Assembly: GCA_038260095.1 (NCBI GenBank)
Contig: JBBSOC010000010.1
Location: 1-42,896, forward strand
Reading direction: 5' to 3'
DNA length: 42,896 bases
Source of the DNA: QHCE01 sp038260095
GTDB taxonomy: Bacteria; Actinomycetota; Actinomycetes; Mycobacteriales; QHCE01
The position numbers were made by a program, and so were the translations under genes. Position 1 is the stretch's first letter, and the number at the start of each line of letters is the position of its first letter. Positions 34,256 to 42,636 of this stretch are shown here, in pieces. The notes under the pieces are model-generated. The model was given only the letters and a program-made list of their open reading frames with translations. It had not been told where the DNA came from and searched no databases.

Positions 34256-35136
34256 GCCCGCCGCCGTCCCCACTGATCGATCGCGTGCAGCACCGGAGTG
34301 GACTCGATCACTCTGGTGAAACTCACTTTCTCGCTGGCGGCGTTGAGCCCGACCAAACCCGCAAGCGTGATCAACATCCCTAATCGATCGGTGTTGGCTG
34401 CCGCGGCCACGCCCAGTAACGCACCCATCGCGTTGGCCCCAGCATCGCCGAGCATGGTCTGCTCCCCAAGGTCTTCTGGCAGTAGCGCCGCGGCAGCACC
34501 GACTGTGCCAGCGGCCACCACCGCACCCGGACCAGCCATGCAAGTACCGCCAAGAGCCAGACCAGCCTTAATCGCGCGGCCCGGCCGAAGGTCGAGCAGA
34601 TTCATCAGATTGGCTGTGCCCGAGACAACACCTGCCATCAGCAGGGCGTCGATGGGTTTACGTTTGAGCACGATACCCGCAAGTAGCCCCACCCCTCCGA
34701 TGGAGACAAGTTTGACCATACCTGCGCTGATCCGGCCTTCTCCTAACGCACGAATATGGCCTTTGAATCCTTTGTAGCGCTTTTGCTCTGGGCGGTTTCC
34801 GATAATGTCGTCGTAAAGCCCGGCGGCTCCAGCTCCCAGCCCAGCTATCGCGGCCGCGGTGGCGACCCTTCGATACGGGGAGGCGAGCACCGCAGCCGCC
34901 GTAGCGGCTAGCGCAAACGCCGAACCCGAAGCCAGAGTCACCGTTTCGGCTCGGTGGTTGGTTCGAGTGAGCTCTTCCTGTACAGGTTTCGGTAGACCCT
35001 GGGCAGCCGCGAGCAGCCCGCGGGCAGCCACAGCGCTGGCGACAAACGCAACCGCCACCCGCCCAACGTGGCTACACATCCGCCATACACTCGATTGATC
35101 ACTGCCCGCAACATCCCGATCGTGCCTTATCACCAC
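34252..35136 (-). CDS. MraY/WecA-like phospho-sugar polyprenyl transferase
   Basis: The 294-residue membrane protein shows the catalytic core of the family that loads a sugar phosphate onto polyprenyl phosphate: GLYDDIIG (about 106-113), GTANLMNLLDLRPGRAIK (about 173-190) and MLGDAGANAMGALLG (about 228-242). About eight helices are predicted. It is shorter than WecA or MraY (usually about 330-380), and the first DD pair and terminal helices are hard to see, so the activity may be altered. The GTG start at 35136 follows AAGGAG at 11 bases; ATG 35079 is possible. It is coupled to the MurJ-like gene. Confidence 0.72.
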   Translation of the reverse strand: MVIRHDRDVAGSDQSSVWRMCSHVGRVAVAFVASAVAARGLLAAAQGLPKPVQEELTRTNHRAETVTLASGSAFALAATAAAVLASPYRRVATAAAIAGLGAGAAGLYDDIIGNRPEQKRYKGFKGHIRALGEGRISAGMVKLVSIGGVGLLAGIVLKRKPIDALLMAGVVSGTANLMNLLDLRPGRAIKAGLALGGTCMAGPGAVVAAGTVGAAAALLPEDLGEQTMLGDAGANAMGALLGVAAAANTDRLGMLITLAGLVGLNAASEKVSFTRVIESTPVLHAIDQWGRRRA

Positions 35137-35183
35137 GTTCTACACTGCTCCTTATTTTCAACCTTTTGGCGACTTACTCACTC

Positions 35184-36101
35184 TTAGCCAAGCTTAGGGA
35201 CTTGGCTAACGGCCCCGGCGCCTGTCCCGTAGTGACCGCTTCCCCCGGCATACTGCTGAGCCAGCGCCATTGCTATGCCCAGCTGGCCTTCGGCTCGCGA
35301 CAGACCATCCACGGTAGAGATCTTGTTCTTAGTCTCGCCGTTACTGCGCAATGCTGCGATCGGATTGGCACCACCGCCGGCAGATGGCGCCGCGGCGACA
35401 ACATTGCTAGTCACACCGCTAAAGGCAGCTACAGTCGTCACCGCGGTCTTGGTCTTATTGCCGGCGTCTCGCTTGGTTGACGCGGATCCAAACAAAAACA
35501 CGACTGAATCCGCTGTTCCGTCGATTTTCCCCTCCGGGGTAAGCATTCCCAGCTCAGTGAATGCCTGCAAAATGGTGGTACGAGTATCCGTAGAGATCGC
35601 TGGTTTAGTCAGGACTGAGGCCAGCACGGTCGATGCGGTCACCGCTCCTTCACCACTATTGGGAAGATTGACTCCGGCCGGAACCCGGCGGCTCGCGAGG
35701 TCGTGCAGCACCTCATCGCTGGCTGGATCAAGGTAGCGATCGTTGAGGCGCAGGCTCCCGGTGATTCGCGCGCCACCGACCTTGAGCATGTTGATGACAC
35801 CTTCGCGGTCCTTGCTATCTGCCCCAAGCACACTGATCAACACAACAGATTTGTTCCGCAGTTTTCCGTCCAGCACGGTAGGTGCAAGTTCCCGGGTGTA
35901 GTTGCCATGTTGGTTCACGGCGGAATCCAGTTCACCCACTTGGGCGCGCAGCTGGTCCTTAGATTTAGTCAGCGAAGAAACTCGATCGTTGAGGTTGTTG
36001 AGTATCGGTCCATTGAGCGCGGCGGTGCCCAGCACAAGACCGATGGCAAGCGCCAAGAAGACCGAGGTGAGTGAGACAACGTGGTACCGAAAATTGATCA
36101 C
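35184..36101 (-). CDS. MctB/SteB-type protein (annotated as copper transporter)
   Basis: The 305-residue protein has an N-terminal membrane helix (VVSLTSVFLALAIGLVLGTA) and a periplasmic coiled coil (about 33-65). An alpha/beta domain follows, with Gly-rich loops near the C-terminus. This matches Rv1698/MctB, described as a copper-transport protein, and corynebacterial SteB, which partners SteA in wall and division control. GTG 36101 overlaps the steA stop as GTGA and gives the family N-terminus VINFRYHVVSL. The longer reading to 36140 adds residues with no family match. Confidence 0.88.
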   Translation of the reverse strand: MINFRYHVVSLTSVFLALAIGLVLGTAALNGPILNNLNDRVSSLTKSKDQLRAQVGELDSAVNQHGNYTRELAPTVLDGKLRNKSVVLISVLGADSKDREGVINMLKVGGARITGSLRLNDRYLDPASDEVLHDLASRRVPAGVNLPNSGEGAVTASTVLASVLTKPAISTDTRTTILQAFTELGMLTPEGKIDGTADSVVFLFGSASTKRDAGNKTKTAVTTVAAFSGVTSNVVAAAPSAGGGANPIAALRSNGETKNKISTVDGLSRAEGQLGIAMALAQQYAGGSGHYGTGAGAVSQVPKLG

Positions 36102-37279
36102 GAAAACAGCCTTTGGATGCCAAACCACAGGTCGTGCCACCAGTCAGAGAAAACTTCGAGGTAGGCACGCCCTACGGAGGAGACGAAAAGCGCCGCGGTC
36201 AACCCAGCCAGCGCAGCACCAATGAGAAACACCAGCGACCCCGTGGAGATCTGTTGATGGTAGAGCCGACTCACTCCCTTTGCATCAACCAATTTGCTAC
36301 CCAAACGGAGTCGGGTAAGGAACGTCGAGGCCATACCGGAGCGCCCCTTGTCCAGAAACTCTACCAAGGTGGCATGGGTTCCCACGGCCACGATCAGCGT
36401 CGCGTTGTGCTCATCGGCAAGCAGCATCGCGATGTCTTCGCTGGTGGCAGCGGCGGGGAACGTCACCGCGTCCAACCCCAGCAGCTCGATACGGCTCAAC
36501 CCGGGGGCACGACCATCCGGGTAAGCATGGACCACAATTTCGGCACCGCAGCGCAGTGCGCCGTCGGAGACCGAATCCATATCCCCCACGATCATGTGCG
36601 GCGTGTACCCGAATTCCACAAGTGCGTCGGCTCCACCATCGACGCCGATCAACACTGGATCAAATTCTTTAATGTAGGGGCCAAGCACATCAAGGTCTTC
36701 TCGATAGTCATAGCCGCGCACCACGATCAGGCAGTGCCGACCGTCTAGCTTGGTGCGCACATTTGGTACACCGACACCATCGAGCAGGAGATCGCGCTCC
36801 CGCTTCATGTATTCCATGGTGTTAGCCGCGAATGCCTCCAGCTGTGTAGCGAGCCCAGCTTTGGCGTCGTTCGTCGCCTGTTCTAGCTTGGCCGAGTCAT
36901 ACGGTGTGCCCTTGGCCACGGGCTCATCCCCCAGATACAGGGTGTCCCCGTCCAGGTGGACCTGCTGCCCTTCTTTGACCGCATCCATGACGTGCGGTCC
37001 CACCGCGTCAAGCAGCGGAATGCCAGCTCTGATGAGCACACCAGGCCCGAGGTTGGGGTATCGGCCAGAGATACTGAGTGCGACGTTGACTACTGCGGCA
37101 ACACCGGCAGCTACTAAAGCGTCACCGGCTACGCGGTCGATATCGATGTGGTCAATGATCGCGATATCGCCAGCTTCCAAACGCCCGGTGAGCCGTTTGG
37201 TGCGGCGATCAAGTCTCGCAGTGCCTACCACTCCGGATTTCCCGGCTGATCGGTTGCGTCGCAGGGTGAGCATTCCCAT
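36098..37279 (-). CDS. SteA-like protein (Rv1697 family, putative cytokinetic ring/wall factor)
   Basis: From ATG 37279 the product has 393 residues. It has an N-terminal cytoplasmic domain with GDIAIIDHIDIDRVAGDALV, then a thiamin-pyrophosphokinase-like catalytic fold with VRGYDYREDLDVLGPYI, IGVDGGADALVEFGYTPHMI and VGDMDSVSDGALRCGAE. One transmembrane helix lies near the C-terminus (SLVFLIGAALAGLTAALFV). The layout fits SteA, which works with SteB at the membrane to regulate wall remodelling at division in corynebacteria. The reading to 37483 adds Arg/Cys-rich, non-homologous sequence. Normally it follows recN directly; here a TA module on the other strand intervenes. Confidence 0.86.
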   Translation of the reverse strand: MGMLTLRRNRSAGKSGVVGTARLDRRTKRLTGRLEAGDIAIIDHIDIDRVAGDALVAAGVAAVVNVALSISGRYPNLGPGVLIRAGIPLLDAVGPHVMDAVKEGQQVHLDGDTLYLGDEPVAKGTPYDSAKLEQATNDAKAGLATQLEAFAANTMEYMKRERDLLLDGVGVPNVRTKLDGRHCLIVVRGYDYREDLDVLGPYIKEFDPVLIGVDGGADALVEFGYTPHMIVGDMDSVSDGALRCGAEIVVHAYPDGRAPGLSRIELLGLDAVTFPAAATSEDIAMLLADEHNATLIVAVGTHATLVEFLDKGRSGMASTFLTRLRLGSKLVDAKGVSRLYHQQISTGSLVFLIGAALAGLTAALFVSSVGRAYLEVFSDWWHDLWFGIQRLFS

Positions 37280-37607
37280 GGTTGTAGATTCTCGCACTCC
37301 CGGTCGCGTTACTGCCGCAGGGTCGCGTTGCGGCGCGGCGCGGCCACATTCAGCGCAGCATCTCGGTCTAAACCCAACGCGCGCACAACTGCTCGACTTC
37401 ACTGATCGGCCTGGAGTTGGCTTACGGGAGTCCAGCTGACGTTTAGGCGGCTCAGCCAGGCGGTTGAAATGGAGAACTGTCACAGCCAGATGTAATAACT
37501 AGTACATGTGTACGAATCATACTGTGGAGTCGGATAGTAGCGCCGAGCTGACCACTCGTTTCCCGCTTGCCAGTCGCTGTTAACGAATGTAAACTCTAGG
37601 TGATGCA
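37280..37607. other. Intergenic region with divergent promoters for steA and the second TA module
   Basis: This stretch lies between the steA start and the BrnT-like toxin start. It contains the operator-like dyad at 37502-37513 and an AGG ribosome-binding site before 37608. No further gene, tRNA or terminator was found, and the in-frame upstream extension of steA looks non-coding. Confidence 0.5.
37502..37513. promoter_or_regulatory. Dyad upstream of the second BrnT-like module
   Basis: GTACA-TG-TGTAC lies 95 bases before the toxin start. It resembles the GTAC-containing dyads before the first BrnT-like module (9099-9140), which fits binding by related antitoxins. Confidence 0.4.
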
Positions 37608-37895
37608 ATGTTTGAGGTTAATTGGGCGCACGGTGCGGACCATATGTGGATCGGGCATCAGGTGTCAGTTCAGGAGGCAACTGAGGCTCTGGCCGACGCC
37701 GACGCCCTGCTGTTTGATCCGGACCCGAAGAGTAAATCAGACATCAGCGCTCGGGTACTTGGCTACTCATCAACAGCTTCAGCGGTGCTTGTAGTCATCC
37801 TTGTACACCGCGGCGATGGCGGCTGGTGGGGCGCGAATAGTTGGCGGGCCAACAGCACAGACAGACGTACGTATCGAGAAGGGGTGGGGTCATGA
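37608..37895 (+). CDS. BrnT-like toxin
   Basis: The 95-residue protein matches the BrnT pattern of RelE-fold ribonuclease toxins: W-AHGADHMWIGHQVSVQEA, DALLFDPDPKSKSD, LGYSSTASAVLVVILV, and a C-terminal RANSTDRRTYREG. These enzymes cut RNA to slow growth under stress and are inhibited by BrnA-type antitoxins. ATG 37608 follows an AGG ribosome-binding site. It overlaps the antitoxin start by 4 bases (ATGA). It is a shorter relative of the toxin at 8743-9099, without the VRD repeats. No inactivating change is seen. Confidence 0.72.
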   Translation: MFEVNWAHGADHMWIGHQVSVQEATEALADADALLFDPDPKSKSDISARVLGYSSTASAVLVVILVHRGDGGWWGANSWRANSTDRRTYREGVGS

Positions 37896-38197
37896 GTACT
37901 AATGTGAAGCAGCTCGTAGAGCGGATCGCCGCTGAGGCCGATGTGACCAGTGACCACCCAATGCCTCCAACTGCCATAGCTAGCCGACCGAACAAGTCGA
38001 TACCTGTCGCGGTCCGTCTCGCCCCAGAGGATGCTGCCGCGATTGAGGAGTTGGCCCTTCAACTCGATGTACCCATGTCGGCCTTGCTGCGCGGCTGGAT
38101 TTTGGCTGCGCTTGCGGCTAAACGGGAAGAATCCTTGGCCGGCGCACTAGACCGTATAACAGCTGATGTCCAGCGACTTCGAGAACTGACCGCTTAG
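37892..38197 (+). CDS. Ribbon-helix-helix antitoxin of the second BrnT-like module
   Basis: The 101-residue protein starts at ATG 37892, inside the toxin's last codons. Residues about 36-75 (SIPVAVRLAPEDAAAIEELA then VPMSALLRGWILAAL) form the strand-helix-helix of ribbon-helix-helix repressors. The N-terminal 30 residues and the helical C-terminal LDRITADVQRLREL probably bind the toxin or mediate dimerisation. Toxin-first order and 4-bp overlap equal the first module. The gene is convergent with recN, whose stop is 28 bases away. Confidence 0.68.
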   Translation: MSTNVKQLVERIAAEADVTSDHPMPPTAIASRPNKSIPVAVRLAPEDAAAIEELALQLDVPMSALLRGWILAALAAKREESLAGALDRITADVQRLRELTA

Positions 38198-38224
38198 TGC
38201 ATAGTCTAATTCAGCACATGCGAA

Positions 38225-40021
38225 TCAAGCCGACTTCGCCGAGGTCGCCATGTGGAGGAGTTCTTCCGCATGAGCAATACCGGCCTCGGAATCTTCTAGG
38301 CCGGCTAGCATACGGGCGAGCTCTTTAGGCCGATCAGCGTCGCTAAGCACGCGCAAACCACTAGTGGTGACAGACCCGTCGGCGTCCTTTACTACCACTA
38401 CATGTTGGTCCGCGAAAGCCGCGACCTGCGGTAGGTGCGTAACGACCAGCACTTGATGACTGCGCGCTAACCGGGCCAACCGACGGCCTACCTCCACGGC
38501 GGCCTTACCGCCGACGCCGGCATCCACCTCGTCAAAGACCATCGCACCCGGCGAGCTCACCCCGGCTAGCACCACCTCGACCGCGAGCATCACTCGGGAA
38601 AGCTCACCACCGGAAGCACCTCGGTGCAGCGGCAGCGCAGGCGCACCCACGTGCGGCGTGAGCAGCAGCTCTACCTCGTCAACGCCGTCAGTGCCCACGA
38701 TCACGCGGCGGTCGTCGAGCAGCACGCCCGGCTGCTCGTGGCTGGCGTCTCGCTGCGACAGCTGCGCGCTCACCTGCGCGTGCGGCATAGCTAGCCCAAC
38801 CAGCTCAGCGGTAACTTCTTCGCCAAAACGCTGCGCGGCCTGCTCGCGGGCTGCCGACAGGGAGGTGGCGGTTTTGGTCAGGGCAGCGTGGGCCGTATCG
38901 CAGCGAATCCGCAGTTCTGCGAGTGCGGATTCGGAGGTATCCAACTTTTCCAGCTGCACACGCGCATCTGCTGCCCAGGCCAACACGGCGGCGATACTGT
39001 TGCTGTCGCCGTCGTCGGATTGGCCGTAACTACGGATCAGCCGTCCCAACGCCGCTCTGCGCTCGTGCACTGCCGCCAGCCGAGCCGGATCGGCATCTAA
39101 CGACTCGGGGTAGGAGGCAAGTTCGGCGGCGAGATCCGCGACCAGCGCGGCAAGCTCGTCGGCGCGTTGAGCATATCCGGTGAGGGCGGAATCAAATTGG
39201 GTGACCGAGTGCAGCTGTGTCCGCACCGCACCCAGCAGGGCAGCCCCATCCGGTTTGTCGTCGCTCCCGCCGGCCGGATCTCCTACCAACGCATGATGAG
39301 CGCGCAGCGTGGCCATGCGGAGTGCCTCCGCGTGTTCGAGACGACCCGATTCATCGCGGAGTTCGAGGTCTTCATCGGGTTGGGGTTCCACAGCGTCGAT
39401 TTCGGCGAGTCCGCGGGCGAGCTGCTCGGCTTGCTCAACGCGCTGCCGAGCATGGATCGTCCAGTCGTCAAGTTCTGCGGCAAGCACGCGCCACTGGGAA
39501 TACTGCTGACGGTGTTCGTTGCGGAGCGCAATTACGTCCGCGCCGGCGTATGCATCCAGTGCTGCCCGCTGCTGCGCTGGACGCAGCAGGTGCAGCTGCT
39601 GGGCTTGGCCATGCACCGTGACCAGCTGTTCCCCCAGCTCCGCGAGGGTGCTCGCTGGAACGCTGCGTCCACCGGCATGGGCTCGCGAGCGCCCCTCGGC
39701 GTGGACGGTACGGGAGATGATCAAGCTGCCGTCATCGTCGAGTTCCGCGCCAAGTAGGTCCAGCTGTTGATGTAGATCGGCCAACGCGGCTCCGCCATCG
39801 GCGGCTGCCGGAAGCTGAAGACGCCCTTCTACCAACGCCCGGTCGCTTCCTGATCGGACCCGAGCAGCGTCGGGCTTACCGCCCAGCAGCAGACCTAAAC
39901 CGGCAACCACCATGGTTTTACCCGCCCCGGTTTCACCGGTGATCACCGTGAAACCCTCACACGGATCCAGCGCCGCGTCAGCAATGACGCCAAGGCCCTG
40001 GATGCGAATCTCAGACAGCAC
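38225..40021 (-). CDS. recN: DNA repair protein RecN
   Basis: The 598-residue SMC-like ATPase acts early in double-strand break repair. Walker A is VITGETGAGKTM (27-37) near the N-terminus. A long coiled-coil middle is rich in Ala, Glu and Arg, and the C-terminal ATPase half has LHRGASGGELSRVMLA and the Walker B AMVFDEVDAGVGG, followed by VLVVTHLPQVAAFAD. GTG 40021 gives the usual start VLSEIRIQGLGVI; a longer frame to 40084 would overlap nadK. The GGAGG upstream is 17 bases away, leaving the start somewhat uncertain. It follows nadK by 10 bases. Confidence 0.95.
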   Translation of the reverse strand: MLSEIRIQGLGVIADAALDPCEGFTVITGETGAGKTMVVAGLGLLLGGKPDAARVRSGSDRALVEGRLQLPAAADGGAALADLHQQLDLLGAELDDDGSLIISRTVHAEGRSRAHAGGRSVPASTLAELGEQLVTVHGQAQQLHLLRPAQQRAALDAYAGADVIALRNEHRQQYSQWRVLAAELDDWTIHARQRVEQAEQLARGLAEIDAVEPQPDEDLELRDESGRLEHAEALRMATLRAHHALVGDPAGGSDDKPDGAALLGAVRTQLHSVTQFDSALTGYAQRADELAALVADLAAELASYPESLDADPARLAAVHERRAALGRLIRSYGQSDDGDSNSIAAVLAWAADARVQLEKLDTSESALAELRIRCDTAHAALTKTATSLSAAREQAAQRFGEEVTAELVGLAMPHAQVSAQLSQRDASHEQPGVLLDDRRVIVGTDGVDEVELLLTPHVGAPALPLHRGASGGELSRVMLAVEVVLAGVSSPGAMVFDEVDAGVGGKAAVEVGRRLARLARSHQVLVVTHLPQVAAFADQHVVVVKDADGSVTTSGLRVLSDADRPKELARMLAGLEDSEAGIAHAEELLHMATSAKSA

Positions 40022-40031
40022 AACGCCGACG

Positions 40032-40985
40032 TTAACCACCTCCAGAGGTTTTAGTGGTAGTGACATTTTTATAGTCGCTTCCACTAGTGGTTGGTTCCAC
40101 CGGATCTAATGGAGCGTCGCGGCGCCACCCAGTAACTGGAAGCTGAAACTTGGCGACCACACGTCGGGCGAAATCCGCCCGGCTCAGACCGGCTAGCAGC
40201 AGCGGTAGCTCGCCTCGCTTAACGTGCACAACATCGCCGGCATACACGCTAAGGCTCCGCCTACCGTCACACACCAGCAGCGCATCACCCGCAACAGCGA
40301 GGCTGATTGTCGAGTCGGGGCTCACCACCAGCGGTCGACTAAACAGCGCATGTGCGGCGTTGGGCACCACGAGCAACGTTTGAGTATCGGGCCAGATTAC
40401 TGGGCCACCTGCGGAGAACGCATATGCCGTGGAGCCGGTGGGCGTGGCGCAGATGACTCCGTCGCAACCCCAGCGCGACACAGGTTGATCATCAACGCGC
40501 AACAGAACCTCGAGCATCCGGGAGTGCGTGGTGTGTTCCAGCGAGACTTCGTTCAACGCCCACTGACTGCTTGGCTGTGTCGGCATCTCATTTTGACGCT
40601 GTACCCGCACATCGAGGGTGAGTCGCTGCGCGGCGTGGTACTCGCGGCGCACTACCCGATCCAGCACCTCAGCGATGTCTTCGACTTCGGCGGTAGTGAG
40701 AAACCCCATGCGGCCAAAGTTCACGCCCAGTAACGGCACGCCTGCTGGGCGAGCCAGTTCGGCGGCTCGAAGTACCGTTCCATCTCCACCAAAAGCAAGC
40801 ACAATTTCGGTTCCCAGAACAGCCGCCGTCACAGCCTGTACTGAGTCTATTGCCAGCTCAGCAGCTTCAGCCGAGCCAACATCGACCACGAATCCGGCGG
40901 CCATCAGGTGCTCAGCCGACCGACGCGCGTGCATGACCGCACTAGCTTTGCCAGTGTGAGCAACGAGTAGGACGCGCCTGGTCAT
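40032..40985 (-). CDS. nadK: NAD kinase
   Basis: The 317-residue enzyme phosphorylates NAD to NADP. The signature FGGDGTVLRAAE (65-76) includes Asp68. NEVSLEH, the phosphate/adenine-binding GCDGVICATPTGSTAYAFSAGGP near 175-197 and SPDSTISLAV complete the family pattern. The last 30 residues are a variable, polar tail. Its ATG overlaps the tlyA stop by 4 bases, giving the conserved tlyA-nadK-recN operon of mycobacteria. Confidence 0.96.
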   Translation of the reverse strand: MTRRVLLVAHTGKASAVMHARRSAEHLMAAGFVVDVGSAEAAELAIDSVQAVTAAVLGTEIVLAFGGDGTVLRAAELARPAGVPLLGVNFGRMGFLTTAEVEDIAEVLDRVVRREYHAAQRLTLDVRVQRQNEMPTQPSSQWALNEVSLEHTTHSRMLEVLLRVDDQPVSRWGCDGVICATPTGSTAYAFSAGGPVIWPDTQTLLVVPNAAHALFSRPLVVSPDSTISLAVAGDALLVCDGRRSLSVYAGDVVHVKRGELPLLLAGLSRADFARRVVAKFQLPVTGWRRDAPLDPVEPTTSGSDYKNVTTTKTSGGG

Positions 40986-41776
40986 GCCTGCACCATCTGA
41001 GCTACATCTACTTCGGACAGGTTATCGGCGTCTTGTCGCAACCAGAGGAAAAATTCTCGATTACCCGCCGGACCAGGCAGCGGACTCGCCGCCATGCCCG
41101 CCACGCCCCACCCGTGTTCGGCGGCGCTGGCGGCAATGTCGAGCACCGCTTGGGCCCGTAGCACCGGCTCGCGTACCACACCGCCAGAACCGAGCTGATC
41201 CTTGCCGACCTCGAACTGTGGCTTCACCATGGGCAACACGTCACCACCGGGCTCAACGCAGTCGAACAACGCTGGCAGCACCAGGCGCAGCGAAATGAAC
41301 GACAAGTCGGCCACCACCAGGGACACGCTGCCGCCGATCAACGTTGGGTTCAGGCTACGCACATTGGTGCGGTCCAACACGTGGACTCGCGCGTCAGTGC
41401 GTAGCTGCCAAGCGAGCTGGCCGTAGCCCACATCAACGGCTACGACTTCACTGGCGCCAGCCTCTAACAGTACCTGGGTGAAGCCGCCGGTAGACGCCCC
41501 CGCGTCCAAGCATCGCCTACCCGAGACGGTGAGGCCTTTCGGCATGAACATCTGCAGCGCCCCAGTGAGCTTATGCGCACCGCGGGAGACCACTCGGGTA
41601 GCGGAGTCGGCCCGGATGAGCACTGGCGTGTCGGCGTCCACCATACTCGCCGACTTCTGTGCTACCTGACCGTTTACCTGCACCGAGCCTGCCTCGATCA
41701 GCTCGGTGGCGTGCTGCCGGGAACGCGCCATGCCGCGACGCACCAGTTCTGCGTCTAGTCGAGCTCGACGGGTCAC
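40982..41776 (-). CDS. tlyA: TlyA-type 2'-O rRNA methyltransferase
   Basis: The 264-residue protein joins an S4 RNA-binding domain (about 1-62: RLDAELVRRGMARSRQHATE) to a FtsJ-like SAM domain with CLDAGASTGGFTQVLLEAGA (about 89-108) and VVADLSFISLRL. In mycobacteria TlyA methylates 16S and 23S rRNA at C1409 and C1920, which sensitises cells to capreomycin. The full S4 domain places it with the type II TlyA enzymes. The start is GTG 41776. The operon continues into nadK. Confidence 0.95.
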   Translation of the reverse strand: MTRRARLDAELVRRGMARSRQHATELIEAGSVQVNGQVAQKSASMVDADTPVLIRADSATRVVSRGAHKLTGALQMFMPKGLTVSGRRCLDAGASTGGFTQVLLEAGASEVVAVDVGYGQLAWQLRTDARVHVLDRTNVRSLNPTLIGGSVSLVVADLSFISLRLVLPALFDCVEPGGDVLPMVKPQFEVGKDQLGSGGVVREPVLRAQAVLDIAASAAEHGWGVAGMAASPLPGPAGNREFFLWLRQDADNLSEVDVAQMVQA

Positions 41777-41787
41777 TGCTGGTCGTA

Positions 41788-42129
41788 CTATCGTGTGCTC
41801 GCTGGAGCTGAGCCAGGTTGTGGCGTAGTAGACGTTCCGGACCCATCAGCGTCAGGGCCCGCGAGGTCGGCTGCACCTCCCAAATTAACTCCATCTTTCG
41901 AATTATCAGTGTCGATGGTTGCCAGCACGTCACTGAGCGCGCGATGCACGCTTTCCAGGATCGGCACATGTTCGTTGATGGGCGTGCTGGATAATTGTTC
42001 GAGCACTCGGAGCTGGGCGTCTACACGAGCGTCACCCGTAGACTCGGTTTCGGTAACGGCAGCATTACCGGCATAGGCCGCCGGAACGGTTGTATCGGTA
42101 GACTGCTCGAGCTCGTCGGTGGGCTGCAT
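41788..42129 (-). CDS. Small acidic hypothetical protein upstream of tlyA
   Basis: The 113-residue acidic protein has a helical core, DARVDAQLRVLEQLSSTPINE followed by ESVHRALSDVLATIDTD. It resembles the short conserved protein found before tlyA in mycobacteria (Rv1693 type). The flanks are Thr/Ser/Pro/Gly-rich and probably disordered. ATG 42129 was preferred over the extension to 42198, which lies across the divergent SCP2 start. It ends 11 bases before tlyA and is probably the first gene of that operon. Function is not known. Confidence 0.55.
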   Translation of the reverse strand: MQPTDELEQSTDTTVPAAYAGNAAVTETESTGDARVDAQLRVLEQLSSTPINEHVPILESVHRALSDVLATIDTDNSKDGVNLGGAADLAGPDADGSGTSTTPQPGSAPASTR

Positions 42130-42180
42130 ATACACCACGGTAGTAGACGCATCCACAGGGTTAGCGGGAAGGCGGTATAG

Positions 42181-42516
42181 GTGGCGACAATCCAACAATG
42201 CGAGGCAGCGTTAGAGTCCCTGGCGCAGCAGATGGCGACATCAAGTCACGGAAAGAATGTTGGTGGCTTCAAGCGCGCGGTTAGCTGTCAGATTCCGGAT
42301 CTTGGAACAGGTTTTCGCGCTCAGCTTGCCGATGGAACTCTGCACGAGATTACCGAAGGCGCCGATCCGGGGGCGCAGATCACGCTCACAGCGAGCAGCG
42401 ACGATCTGGTGGCGATCACGAGCGGCGAGCTAGGATTCACCACCGCATGGGCCACCGGCCAACTAAAGATCGACGCAAGTTTCTCAGACCTCATGCAGCT
42501 GCGGGCAATGTTGTAG
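42181..42516 (+). CDS. SCP2 sterol-carrier-domain protein
   Basis: The 111-residue single-domain protein has the SCP2 pattern: an opening helix, a beta sheet with FRAQLADGTLHEITEGADPG, and ITLTASSDDLVAITSGELGF, then TTAWATGQLKIDASFSDLMQL. SCP2-like folds bind hydrophobic ligands such as lipids in a tunnel. The GTG at 42181 follows GGAAGG. The gene is divergent from the small acidic protein with about 50 bases between starts, so their promoters overlap. Confidence 0.8.
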   Translation: MATIQQCEAALESLAQQMATSSHGKNVGGFKRAVSCQIPDLGTGFRAQLADGTLHEITEGADPGAQITLTASSDDLVAITSGELGFTTAWATGQLKIDASFSDLMQLRAML

Positions 42517-42538
42517 AAGACACGCGCGTGGCCTTCTA
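42514..42538 (+). terminator. Nested inverted repeat at the end of the SCP2 gene
   Basis: TAGAAG (42514-42519, including the stop codon) pairs with CTTCTA (42533-42538), enclosing the perfect palindrome CACGCGCGTG (42521-42530). Placement at the gene end suggests a terminator, but no T-run follows. Confidence 0.4.
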
Positions 42539-42636
42539 GAGGTGGTTGGCCCAATTATCTCCGCTAAGTAAAGACCGAATGCGGCCGTTTCCAAAATCTC
42601 GCACCTTAAATAGAGCAAGAGAGGTAAAGTACTGCT

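Noticed and set aside
32619..34543. 642-residue reading of the flippase starting at 34543
   Set aside because: The first 96 residues lie inside the transferase gene and are His/Arg/Gly-rich; the TTG at 34255 with a 4-bp overlap fits the family.
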